Source: Romanomermis culicivorax | Lineage: Eukaryota; Nematoda; Enoplea; Mermithida; Mermithidae | DNA: 64,000 nt | Assembly (NCBI GenBank): GCA_963922205.1 | Contig: CAWUHX010000007.1 | Span: 310,001-374,000, forward strand | Direction: 5' to 3' | Shown here: in pieces, positions 20,971-31,603 of the stretch | Layout of the letters: each line of letters starts with the position of its first letter | Position numbering within the stretch: position 1 is the stretch's first letter | The notes under the pieces: generated by a model | Database searches by the model: none | The model's input: the letters and a program-made list of their open reading frames with translations, nothing else | What the model was told of the DNA's origin: nothing | Position numbers and translations under genes: made by a program

Positions 20971-23937
20971 ATGTATTCGGACGACAACCAATACGACTCC
21001 GACGATGACTTCAAGCAAACTCCTGGTCTACCGTCGCAAGTTGATCAACCTAAAGATGATCTGCCGAAGATCGAATCAAATGCAAATGCAACATCTGCTG
21101 AAACGGAAGATACGCCAGTTACTTCAGGATGTTCCATTCCCGTTACGACCAACAGACAATGCAGATTAGAACCTAAGGATTTGGATAAGTTAATCGGTAA
21201 GCGAATTGTTTATTTTTGTGAAACTTACATCCAAAATTAATTACCAGTTGTTTGTATGTTTTCCAACTGTAACTAATATTTCAGCTTCAGCTAATGCAGA
21301 ACGATTAATCGACAAACCCCCACCATATCCAAAAGGAGGAGACGTTTACTTGTTTCCATACTCCAGCAAAGAAGATAGTAATATACAGGTCACATTATTT
21401 ATGTTAACCTTATATAATATTTGTACTTCCTCATAGAATCCTTTCTCTGCGATTGTTATAATTGGATAAACGATGGAGTTCAAAAACTTCTGAGGTCTAA
21501 TCCAAAGTATTCAGCTACTCACTACGCGGTCGCCTGCGATCGAAATTCCGAATCAAAGAAGAAATTAAGAAGACTAGAATATCCGCAGATAAATCCACCG
21601 GCGGACAAACATCTATACGTCCGAGTAGTCCACTACTTTGGTGATGAAAAATATGGCGTCAAGCGAAAGCATTATAATTCCAACAGTGACAAAGTCTTTA
21701 TTCGAAATGCTCCAGTAATCAAGAAACTGGTAGAAGTTGAACTTAAACGAGACCTGAACCTTACCGCTTCTCAATTGTACGAAAAAATTAGAATAGACAA
21801 TCCTGCTCCACCGGGCCTTGAAGCTGTCGTACATGGCAGAGATCGAAAACAAGTAAATATAATTAAATAGATATCTCAAGTAGTACAATTTTTATAACAG
21901 TCATATTTTTAAATTATAAATATGCTACAAACTAAAATTACTCTTTTAGATATCCAACTTCAAATACAGCATTCAAAATAAATTTCGGCCGTCAAAGGAC
22001 GCCATATACAATTTAAACACATTCATTCATGAGAATGAACACCAATTTATAATGAGCATAGAACAAACGGCTCACGACTTTTTGGTTTCATGTATGTTGC
22101 CGGACATGCCCGAAATAATTAACGAATTAATAACGGAATATCCAAACAAGCCATTTGTCGTTCTTTACGACACGACGTTTGAATTGGGCGATTTTTATGC
22201 GTCAGCAGCACTTTATCGCCAAAAAAGCCTTATTGGCCAACTGGTTTTCCCACTCGGCGTACTTATACACGAGAAAAAATTCAAAGAAAACCATTGTGGC
22301 TCTATACAAAGAATTTTTCGACAGCTACCCATTCGTATAACGAATGGGAACATCAAAACCGTTATAATTACCGATCGCGAATTTGATTTCCGAAATTTGA
22401 CGCCAAACACGGTGCACGTTTATTGCTGGTGACATTTAGTCGAAAACGTTACCCAGAAAATTACCGAATTATGTCCCAAAAAAAACGACTTGCGTGTTGC
22501 CATAGTGAACAATTTATATTCGATTCTAAAATCTGACTCCGAGAATCTGGCAGCATTAAAAGCTGAAGAACTAAGAGAAAAATGGCCCGAAAAATTCAAA
22601 CAATATTACTTTTCGTCCATTGTGCCAGCTGTTCGAACCAGTGGAAAATGGGTGTTGGAACCAATCGGGTTGTACTCCAGCTTCTCAGGTATGTTAATTT
22701 AAACACACCTACATATCAAGGTTTTTTGATATTATTTCAAATATTAACAAATGAAATGTTTCCATACGTCAAAAGCCTATAGTTTTAATTAATTAAAGTT
22801 AATAATATATAATTTTAATTATTTAATTTAAAAATATATTTTTTAAATAATTAATTAAAATATATATTTTTTAATTAATAATTTATAGTTTTAATTAATT
22901 AATTTAAATACATATTATTTTAGGTGTAACGACCAACGCCAGCGAAAGTTTCAACAAAGTCCTGAAGACCTGGACTTCTTGGAGAGAAATGCCCATCGAC
23001 GTGGCCGTTCTCGCTTTCTACACCCTATTTCGTTATTACAACATCAATTATGACCATGCCAAATATGGAGTTGGGGATTTCAAACTCAACACCGACATTC
23101 CAATGAGGCCTGCCAACAAAATGCCAAAAAGAGATATAATCAAACCGGGAAAGGTTTTACAATACTGTCGATTCAGCCAAGTATGCGTACAACTACCGCA
23201 GATGGAAGAGCCAAAATCAGATCGCCGTGGAGATGCTGATTCAAATTTCCGAAATTGGTCAATTTTTGGTCGAAAATGAAAAGGTGGTCCACGACACCCT
23301 ATCAAGAGTAATAATTCATAATGTAGTTATTGACTCTGTTGTCTATATTTTTTAATTAATTTGCAAATTTTTTTTAGTGCTTCAACGTAACTGAAAACGG
23401 CAAGGTGTATCTAGTTCGATTCAACCCTACCAGCTGCGGTTGCGGCGACAAGGCATGCACCCACTTGATAGCCGCTCGTTTGTCCTGCAATTTACCAGTT
23501 ACCGTAAAGGCCAACAGAAACATCACTACTTTGCGATGTGCAGACAAACGAAAAATAAGCAAATCAAAGTTAGGACGCAAACGTCCTTGCAAGGACGACT
23601 TTACGAACATAAAGCCGAAAGTTACCAATATTGAATTTGACGACGAGGATTCCGAAACTCAAGTAGAAACAGCTACTTGTTATAACGATGTCCAAATCAG
23701 GAAGCCTGCAAACAAACAAGTAGAAACAGCTACTTGTGTTGACGACATCAAAATTTGGAAGCCTGCGACAAAAGATTTGGATTTCGACACTCAAGTAGAT
23801 ACAGCTACTTGTGACTACGATTCCCAAAGTGATGCCGTTGAAAAAAATAACAGGGATTTTACAAATTGCCGCGAGCATCCAATGGAAACAACTAATTGTG
23901 CCTATGATGCCGGTCGATTATATGTAAAACATCTCGA
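20971..23937 (+). pseudogene. MULE transposase with DDE triad and SWIM finger (one TGA, one frameshift)
   Basis: Exons with matching GT/AG phases are 20971-21196, 21285-21377, 21437-21852, 21950-22688, 22924-23307 and 23378-23937. The N-terminal part has GGDVYLFPYSS and FLCDCYNWINDG, a zinc-finger-like region. The MULE core shows VVLYDTTFELGDFYAS (first catalytic D), VIITDREFDF (second D) and GVTTNASESFNKVL (E). The last exon holds a SWIM finger, SCGCGDKACTHLIAAR (CxC..CxH), then a tail with three VETATC-like repeats. An in-frame TGA lies at 22430-22432, and a one-base frameshift occurs near 23,150-23,170. Small exons at about 24,005-24,133 and 24,226-24,320 may continue the transcript. It would cut and join the element ends. 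This copy looks recently disabled. Confidence 0.82.
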
Positions 23938-24375
23938 GTAAGTGGTTAAAATATATTTGTTATCATTGTGGTTGAAATTCAAATATACATATTATTCAAT
24001 TCAGAGGCATAGAAGAAGAATGTGAATCATTATTCGATAACATTGGTAATGCGTCTCCGCCCAATTTCAACTCACAGGCTACAGTTTTGGTTGATTCACA
24101 ATCGCAAACCACTGAAGCTCTAAATACAAAAAGGTGAACATTTAACAAGTACGATCTGCACTTATATCTTTTAATAAACTTACATATTCCGATCAATTTT
24201 ATTCACATTAACATTTTCTATTTAAGAGAGGCTACAATTATAATTGATTCGCAAATTCCAACCTGCGATCAAATTGAAGACACGGATTTAATACCCGAAA
24301 TGCGACCAAAACCAGTAATATTTAAAAAAAATTTGAATTATTTTTTAGTTGAACTAATTCAATTTATGCATTCAG

Positions 24376-27002
24376 ATGGACTTATCAACGCTAATTAGTA
24401 ACAACCTCTCGAATTTAGAACCCGAAGAGGATGAGGAAATAATCGCCCGCCTTAGCGATGTCGACGACGATGCTTCATTGAACGTATCATTAAAATCGAA
24501 AGATGCGAAGCCGACATTCTGTGAATGTCAAGTGGATAAAACTGTTAATTGCATGCTTGAATGCGATGCCCAAGTTGACGAAAATTGCCGAATGTGGTAC
24601 CATCCGGACTGCGAAAATATTTCCAATATTTATTTTTCGCTTAAAAACAATCGAAGAAAACCTGAAAACAAATTTTATTGGGAATGCGCGCACTGCTTCG
24701 TTCTTCAATACTTCCGAAATTCGCCGGCTGTGCAAAAATATCAACTACAGAATACTTGTACGATCGATCCAGGCCTTACAACTTTCTATATTAAGGCAAA
24801 GTTTTGCCCAAAATTCCTGCGACAGGTAATTTAAATGCTGTATTACATAACATTCATGAATTAATTTCAAACATTACAGCTACCCATCGAATTGTCAATG
24901 TTAAAAAAATCATTGACATTGGCACTTAAACACCAATTCGGGGAAGCTGCATTGGAGTGGGTGAATTACATACGCTTCCAGAAGAATGCGGCAGAAGAAA
25001 AAAATATAACCAAAGACGGCTCGGGCACAAAGATCGATTTATTTGGTGCCGCTGACGAGTTCTTCTTGAGCCATATCAGCACCATGTACACTCTCCAACG
25101 ATGCAGCGAGTGTTCCGTAGCCAAATGCCAAATGCGGATTAACACCCAAGAAATAACCGGCTATGCACTGTAAGTCATTTGTTAATTAATCCCTTGAGGT
25201 TTTTGAGATACTTGTTAAAAGTTCTACAATTTTTTTTTAAAATGTGTTTCCATACCCAATTCGAAGTGAAAAACTTGTTTTCCTACGTTTCTGAGTACGC
25301 CCGACATTCCTATGACGATTTTAAAAAAATTTAAAAATTTTTTTAAAATTTTAAAAAATTTAGAAAAATTTTTTAATTTCAAAATTTTGATTTTAACGTG
25401 TTCCCCTGACCCTGTTGAGTATGTCGAACAAGTTGGCCAACTTTTTTCGACATTTTTGAGTCTGAAATTTAGGTGATCCATGAGAATATGATCCGGGTTT
25501 TAGACGTGCATGTCTAAAACCCAGATCACTCGGCCACAGCCGGATCACTCAATTTTTGAAGTGAAAAATTGTGTTCTGGGTTCGGGAAACTTGTTTTCCT
25601 ACGTTTCTGAATACGGCGGACATTCCTAGGACGATTTTAAAAAAATTTAAAAGTTTTTTAAAAATTTTAAAAAATTTAAAAAAATTTTAAATTTCAAAAT
25701 TTTGATTTTAACGTGTTCCCCTGACCCTGTTGCCTATGTCGAACAAGTTGGCCAACTTTTTTCGACATTTTTGAGTCTGAAATTTAGGTGATCCGTCAGA
25801 ATATGATCCGGGTTTTAGACGTGCAGTCTAAAACCCGGATCACTCGGCCACGGATCACTCGATTTTTGAAGTGAAAAATTGTGTTCTGGGTTCGGGAAAC
25901 TTGTTTTCCTACGTTTCTGAATACGGCGGACATTCCTATGACGATTTTAAAGAAATTTAAAAATTTTTTAAAAATTTTAAAAAATTTTAAAAAATTTTAA
26001 AATTTCAAAATTTTGATTTTAACGTGTTCCCCTGACCCTGTTGAGTATGTCGAACAAGTTGGCCAACTTTTTTCGACATTTTTGAGTCTGAAATTTAGGT
26101 GATCCGTGAGAATATGATCCCGGTTTTAGACGTGCACGTCTAAAACCCGGATCACTCGGCCACGGATCACTCAATTTTTGAAGTGAAAAATTGTGTTCTG
26201 GGTTCGGGAAACTTGTTTTCCTACGTTTCTGAGTACGCCGGACATTTCTATGACAAAATAAAAAAAATTTAAAATTTTTTTAAAAATTTTAAAAAATTTG
26301 AAAAAATTTTAAAATTTCAAAATTTTGATTTTAACGTGTTCCCCTGACCCTGTTGAGTATGTTGAACAAGTCGGCCAACTTTTTTCGACAATTTTGAGTC
26401 TGAAATTTAGGTGATCCGTAGCGAGCCGATATGGATCACTCTGTTTTAAAGTAAAAAGTTGCATTTGAGGTTTGCGAAAACTGTTTTTCCTCTCACGTTA
26501 GGGTGTAAAGGACTTTACCGTTTATGTTATAGTACCAAAAAAGATAAAACGATCGAAAATTTGGCGAATAAACATCTTCGCAAAATTAAGCAAATTTGTG
26601 GACAAAGACATGAGAACGGGTCAACAAAATGTCCGTGTATTCGAACTTTTTTTGCGCCTACCTTTACGATGCAACAGCTACTCATGTTGCCCCGAATTTA
26701 TTTGTGCAACGCACCATTCAATGACGTTTTTGCATTGCCGACGGAGTTGACGTTTAATCGACGACGGTAAAAACAAACTGGAGCTGTGTTTTGTTTTTTT
26801 TAACTCTACATTTTTCAGATATCATCTGTTGTCGGTTATCGTTTATAACTCCAACCACTTTGCATGCATCCTCCTTCGACCGGGGACTTCATCAAAAGAA
26901 TATTTCCTTTGCGACGATTTGCAGGAAAGAATGGTACGAGTAGCAGAAGGTAGTGGAAACGGGCATCTTTTACAATATGCCTTGTATTTTCTAGATTGTT
27001 AA
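24376..27002 (+). CDS. PHD-finger protein with USP-like C-terminal half, MULE cargo
   Basis: Directly after an AG acceptor, ATG at 24376 opens MDLSTLISNNLSN. A PHD finger follows at about 24,518-24,700 (CECQ..., MLECD, MWYHPDC, FYWECAHC: C4HC3 spacing). The exon from 24880 continues into LFGAADEFFLSHI and CSECSVAKC, which recall the finger region of ubiquitin-specific proteases. After the 311-bp array, an exon at about 26,500-26,768 and a last exon to the stop at 27000-27002 give YHLLSVIVYNSNHFACIL and YFLCDDLQ, like the USP His box and DD motif. A catalytic Cys box is not clear. Phases do not match across the array (2 before, 1 after), so an exon may be missing. PHD fingers read histone tails, so a chromatin role is an inference. 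Confidence 0.6.
25224..26440 (-). repeat. tandem array, four units of about 311 bp with palindromic junctions
   Basis: Each unit has GTGTTCTGGGTTCGGGAAAC, CTACGTTTCTGA, a TTTTAAAAATTT run, AACGTGTTCCCCTGACCC and TTGGCCAACTTTTTTCGACA. At the junctions near 25,491-25,528, 25,805-25,841 and 26,116-26,153, GATCCGGGTTTTAGAC meets its own reverse complement around GTGCAC. This is the same GTCTAAAACCCGGATC word that fills the MULE ends. The array lies in an intron of, or interrupts, the PHD/USP-like gene. Confidence 0.8.
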
Positions 27003-27640
27003 ATATTTTTAATTTTGTTTTGTTAATTTTTCTCTCTTTTTGTTGTGTTTTATTTACCGGTTTTACCTCGTGCAATTTTTTAAAATTTTATCTCGCTTGT
27101 TATTGCTGGTTTAGATTTTATCGCTTTATAAATTTTATCTCATCTGTTACTGATTGTTAGAATTCTATCGTTATTGTTCGTTTCAATTTTAGCGCCTTAA
27201 ATTTTATCTCATCCGTTATTGATTGTTAAAATTTTATTGCTTTATAAATTTTATGCATACTGTAAATAATTGTTAAATTGTTATTGTATTTGTGATTGTA
27301 TTTGTATAGTATCTCCGTATACATTTTTCCGTTTTTTATTTTTTTATTATTTTTATCGTTTTTCTTTTTTTTAGTTTTTTTTTGTTTTTTTTAATTACTT
27401 GTTTTTATTTTTTTATGGTTTTTTTATTACTTTTTTTGGTTATTTTATTACCTTTTTTGTTTATTGGTTATTCTTTTTTTTGTTGTTTTCTTTTTTTCTG
27501 TTACTGTACATAGTAGTTTGCTTAAATGTAAATAAAATTTGGTACATAATTGGTACAAAATAGGAATCTTGTGATTGATTGAAAAATGGATAATCCGTCT
27601 CTATTCGAACTCGTTTTATGAGGTTTCTGACTATATGCAT
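27003..27640. other. T-rich non-coding stretch after the PHD/USP-like gene
   Basis: TTTTATC(T/G)C words recur from 27,080 to 27,260, and long T tracts interrupted by single bases fill 27,320-27,500. Nothing coding is visible. It marks the start of the right arm of the MULE. Confidence 0.5.
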
Positions 27641-27699
27641 TGATTCTCTTCCAACCCGTAGTTTTTATGTTTCATACAAAAACACCGATATATAAATAA

Positions 27700-28720
27700 A
27701 TTCGAATTAAGTACGAATGTGTGGTCTAACGGCAGATTAACAGATTTAAACTGCCGCTAGAGCGCATTTTTATACTTTTTTTCAAACTGAATTATTGAAA
27801 AATTTTTTTGGTTTTTTTACATTTGAATTACCATTTTATTAAAAAAAACAAAAATAGAGCAGGCTAAACATTATATCAAAGATTTAACAACTGTTCTATC
27901 ATACCAGTTGGAAAGCAATCATGTATATATTTTCAACTTTCCTGTTAAAACATAAAAGTAACGGGTTGCAAATGTATTCCAGCATTGACAACAGAATGTA
28001 TCGATCTGGTGACTGCACTTGCCTACTTTTGATGTGGTTTTAGACACACGTTAAAAATTCGCGCCAACCCGTCAATTTGATGTTCCTACAGTTTCCTCAT
28101 GTTTATATACATATGCCAATATTGGCTCATTAGGATTTGAACAAACCAAAAAGGACTAAATCGATGACTTAACAACTGTTCTATCAAAGTTTATTTCCTC
28201 GATTATGGAATTATAGAACCTTGAGGTTATTCAATCCTTTTGCAGTTCAAGTTGCACATCCTCAAAGCCCATTCATGATTGCTCATAAAAACTATTTACA
28301 TGGTGCCAGATCAAAATGTACTGATCTGGTGACTCCACTTGCCTACTTTTGATGTGGTTTTAGACACACGTTAAAAATTCGCGCCAACCCGTCAATTTTA
28401 TGTTTCTACAGTTTCATCAAATTTATAAACGTGTGCCAATATGGGCTCATCAGGATTTGAACAAACCAAAAAGGTAAAAACTTAATTGATGAATTAACCA
28501 CTGTTCTATCAAAATTTATTTCGTCGACTACGGCAATATCGAACCTTGAGGTTGTTCAATCCTTTTGCAGTTTAAGTTAAACATGGACATATAGAAAGTA
28601 TATACACAGATCCAGATCTGTAAACTTTTTTTTATTCAAACCTAGGTGCAGTTTAACATAATACAAATTCAAATATTCTATTTACAGGAATAAAAATCAT
28701 TGACTAAACTACTGTTGTAT
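27700..28720 (-). repeat. right-arm subterminal repeats of about 316 bp
   Basis: Two near-identical units start around 28,002 and 28,318 with CTGATCTGGTGACT(G/C)CACTTG, and share CGCGCCAACCCGTCAATTTT and CCTTGAGGTT(A/G)TTCAATCC. The phrase CAACTGTTCTATCA recurs at about 27,888, 28,168, 28,500 and 29,470. It is the inverted form of TGATAGAACAGTAGTT in the left arm (9,898 and 10,723). Confidence 0.65.
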
Positions 28721-28879
28721 CAATTTTCCCATTTCTGAATTAGCCTTTTACATTTCCTCCTAAATTTTTTATACACAAATATATGTAAAGTCATGGAATC
28801 AATAACTAACCTGTTACCTTCCTTAATGCACTCAGCCAGAAAACTATGCCGACTCTTGATTGCATAATAAAGCACAATA

Positions 28880-30645
28880 AATGGCAAACATTTTATTTGC
28901 ACAACATTATAGACAGATCCAGTTGCGCAATAAAAATACTTTACGTATTCACATATAAAGATACAGATCCGTACACAAAATTTAAATAAACCACTCCACG
29001 GATGCAGATTCGTAAAAAAATTTGCTGCCTAAACATATAAGGCTGGGTAAACATATATAGCTGGGAAAACATATATGGCTGGGTAAACACGGTTAATTGC
29101 AATAAAAGTGATTAATGTTTGCTCAACTAGCATTATACAGGGATACAGATAAGTACACAAAATTGCAATAAAAAGACTACTAATACAATTTATTCTCTGT
29201 CAAACCGGTTATACATGGATACAGATCTGTACAAACACTACTAATACACATGCATTTATTATAAAAAACCCTTCTAAAGTAATAAAAACGCTACTAATAC
29301 ACATGCATTTATTCTCTGTCATCCCGTCGACGTGATGTTTCAATGCTTTTCTCTTCTTTATATACACCTGCAAAATTGACTTTGTTATGTAATTGAACCA
29401 ACCGAATAATAATCCCATAGGGATCCAATTGTGCCCGACCTACGGAACAACAGCATAAATGGTTTAACAACTGTTCTATCAGATGCTGAATGGAATCGGA
29501 AATTCACTTCACGGTTGTTCAATCGTTTTACAAAATTTCAAAATGTTTTTTATTTTTTTCCATGTAACGGGAAAATACGAAAAATTTAAATTCGACAAAG
29601 ATCGAAAATCGTGATCCGGAACAAAATCTTTAACCCTAGGTGGAAATTTGAAATAAATTTTGATGCGGATCAAATATAGTGATCCAGATCAAAATCTGTT
29701 TGTGATGTTAATTTACTCATCATGACGAAAAAATATGAAACATTTTACTCCAGGTTGGAATTTCTGATTATGTTTTTTTTTCATATACACGGATACAGAT
29801 CTGTACACATAATTGCAATAAAAAATATACTAATACACATGCATGTTTCAATGCTTTTCTCTTCTTTATATACACCTGCAAAAGAGACCTCATTATGTAA
29901 TTGAATCAACCGACTAAAGATCCCGTAGGGATCCAATTTTAATCCCATTACTAAGCGAGAGGTCAATATTAATGGCTTAACTACCGTTCTATCAGATGTT
30001 CAACATCTTATAGATGTTGTTCAGGATGATTCATGGTTGTGGTTCACTCGTTTTACAATTTACGTTTTACACGGGTCAAAAATTTTGATATGGATCGAAA
30101 TCTGATTATGTGACGTTAATTTACTCATCACGACGGTAAAATACGAACAATTTTACTCTAAGTGAAAATTTGAAAAAAAATTTTGATCCGGATCAAAAAT
30201 AGTGATCCGGATCAAAATCTGATTATTTGACGTTAATTTACTCATCACGACGGTAAAATACGAAAAATTTTACTCTAGGTGAAAATTTGAAAAAAAAATT
30301 TTGATCCGGATCAAAAATAGTGATCCGGATCAAATTCTGATTATGTAACGTGAAAATACTCATCACGACGAAAAAATTCGAAAAATTTTGAACTAGATCA
30401 AAAATTTTGATCCGGATCAAAATATCATGATCCGGATCAAATATTCGGGTTCCCGATCAAAAATTAATACATAGAAACCCGATCCGTATGGGGGTGATCC
30501 GTGATGATCCGGGTTTTAGACACCAAAAACCATGGTTTAGCGAGCCAAACCCCCTATCCGCCGATCCGTGGTGATCTGGGTTTTAGACACCCGATCCGGA
30601 TCCGGATCCGGATCCGTGGACCCGATCCGGGTTTTAGTACTACCC
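28880..30645 (-). repeat. right terminal inverted repeat of the MULE
   Basis: This is the reverse-complement partner of the left arm, read from 30,645 inward. It differs by indels and has an extra stretch of the TATACAC/ATGCATTTATT type near 29,200-29,900. Long open frames across the extreme ends are translations of the inverted repeat and are not genes. Confidence 0.8.
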
Positions 30646-30654
30646 GCTTTATGT

Positions 30655-31506
30655 GAAGGTTGTATATCTGTTGTACGTGTGTACCTGCAGAAAAACATCC
30701 TGGATATCTGACGATTTGAAATGACAAATTTGCAAGAAAGTTTCATAGTGTAATTAACAATTTTGCAGATCAAAAATTTATAGAAAAATTTACTTAATGA
30801 TCTTGGAATGATTGGAAAGAGTTATCATCAAGGGGTCAGTACCATGAAGGAAAAATTTATCAAATAGAGCCAACGAGCATTCCATAATTCTGGATGGTAG
30901 TTTGGCTGCGACCCTGCTGCATCGATGATTTCAAAATAAATGGTGTATAATTCAAGCATTCAGTTAAAGTTGATTCACTAATTTCCAGTAAAGTTGCATT
31001 TGTCAAAATTCTGAGCACTGCATAGATCATTTTGAAATGAATGGAGCATAGTGCAAATAAACTTTTTTGCAGTATCAACGAACATTATGCCTGAAATCAA
31101 CTTGTGCCAGTAAATTTTTTCAAAAAGTTATGCATTCATACCGTACTTCTTTTATCTTATCAACCAGACAAATTACTTTTCGTCTGATTGATAAGATAAA
31201 AGAAGTACAGTATGAACTATACTTCGTTTAGTGGAAAACTGGTAAATATAAGCTGTTCCCATGATTTATGACACACAGATGACATTTATATGTTTTTCGG
31301 CTAGACTATAAAAAATAAACAGTGTTTGAGAAATGTTTGTGAATTGTTTGAGCCATGCCTGGTGAGTGTTTGAGAAATGTTTGTGCTCTGTTTGTGAAGT
31401 GTTTGAGAGTATTTTTTCATCCTCAAACCTTTCTCAAACAAAGCTCAAACAATCCACAAACTGTTTGTGTTTAAAGTTTGTAGGCGTTGTCTGTGCGTAG
31501 GACTGT
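30655..31506. repeat. CAAACA-rich element, right part
   Basis: This is the continuation of the element started at 8652. TGTTTG words crowd 31,320-31,400 and CAAACA words 31,420-31,470. The segment 30,780-31,080 also matches 44,230-44,480 in reverse, so it contains a dispersed sequence found in an RPS11 intron. Confidence 0.55.
31137..31214 (-). ncRNA. long near-perfect hairpin, miRNA- or hpRNA-like
   Basis: The arms 31137-31169 and 31182-31214 are 33 nt each with a 12-nt loop. They differ at only two positions. In a plus-strand RNA these would be C/A mismatches. In a minus-strand RNA both become G-U pairs, giving a fully paired stem, so the minus strand is the better candidate transcript. 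It lies within the CAAACA element. No promoter is visible. A chance MITE-like palindrome is the alternative. Confidence 0.4.
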
Positions 31507-31603
31507 GTAAAGATGCTCTGTTTGCTAGAGTCATTTGTCAAGTACGTAAATAGCTACAAAAAGGTGCAAACATGAAAGTTATACTGTAATATGTGACACA
31601 GTA

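Larger units (their letters stand above)
13779..26685. repeat. polarised ACAGCTAC(T/C)(C/T) motif family, 22 copies
   Basis: On the plus strand (T/A)GTAGCTGT-type copies start at 13779, 14801, 15621, 16074, 16284, 17059, 17966, 18066, 19899, 19992 and 20511. The reverse form ACAGCTAC, or TCAGCTAC, starts at 20766, 20823, 20909, 20956, 21511, 22321, 23669, 23726, 23801, 24876 and 26674. The 12-mer consensus is ACAGCTACTCAC. All copies read in the sense of the neighbouring gene. They fall in exons in all three frames (translated as SYS, TAT or QLL/QLP), in leaders and at one splice acceptor, so the constraint is on the nucleotide sequence and not on the protein. Confidence 0.8.
9022..30654. mobile_element. 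giant 21.6-kb Mutator-like element (MULE) with cargo genes
   Basis: The element body is 9031-30645. It begins GGGTAGTACTAAAACCC and ends with the inverted form. The 9-mer gctttatgt flanks it at 9022-9030 and 30646-30654 without mismatch. A 9-bp duplication, long terminal inverted repeats and an internal DDE transposase with a SWIM finger together define the Mutator (MULE) superfamily. The coding core (13,050-27,002) carries the transposase, a UPF1-like helicase, a PHD/USP-like protein and an Arg-rich protein. The arms are non-coding and full of subterminal repeats. Animal MULEs such as the Phantom group are known. A helicase plus a PHD/protease gene inside one MULE is not something I recall. 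Confidence 0.88.

Noticed and set aside
25224-26440. Regular repeat array considered as CRISPR-like or as a satellite centromere piece
   Set aside because: Units are about 311 bp with no unique spacers, and the host is a eukaryote. The MULE-terminal words explain the junctions.
13779-26685. Idea that GTGAGTAGCTGT is simply a splice donor (GTGAGT)
   Set aside because: On the left side the genes are on the opposite strand, so GTGAGT would be antisense. On the right the sense form is ACAGCTAC. Most copies lie inside exons and not at junctions.
9031-30645. Polinton/Maverick or Helitron identity for the giant element
   Set aside because: No polymerase B, integrase or capsid genes were seen, and no Rep/HUH motif. 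The helicase is UPF1-like and not PIF1-like, and a 9-bp duplication with a SWIM transposase points to MULE.
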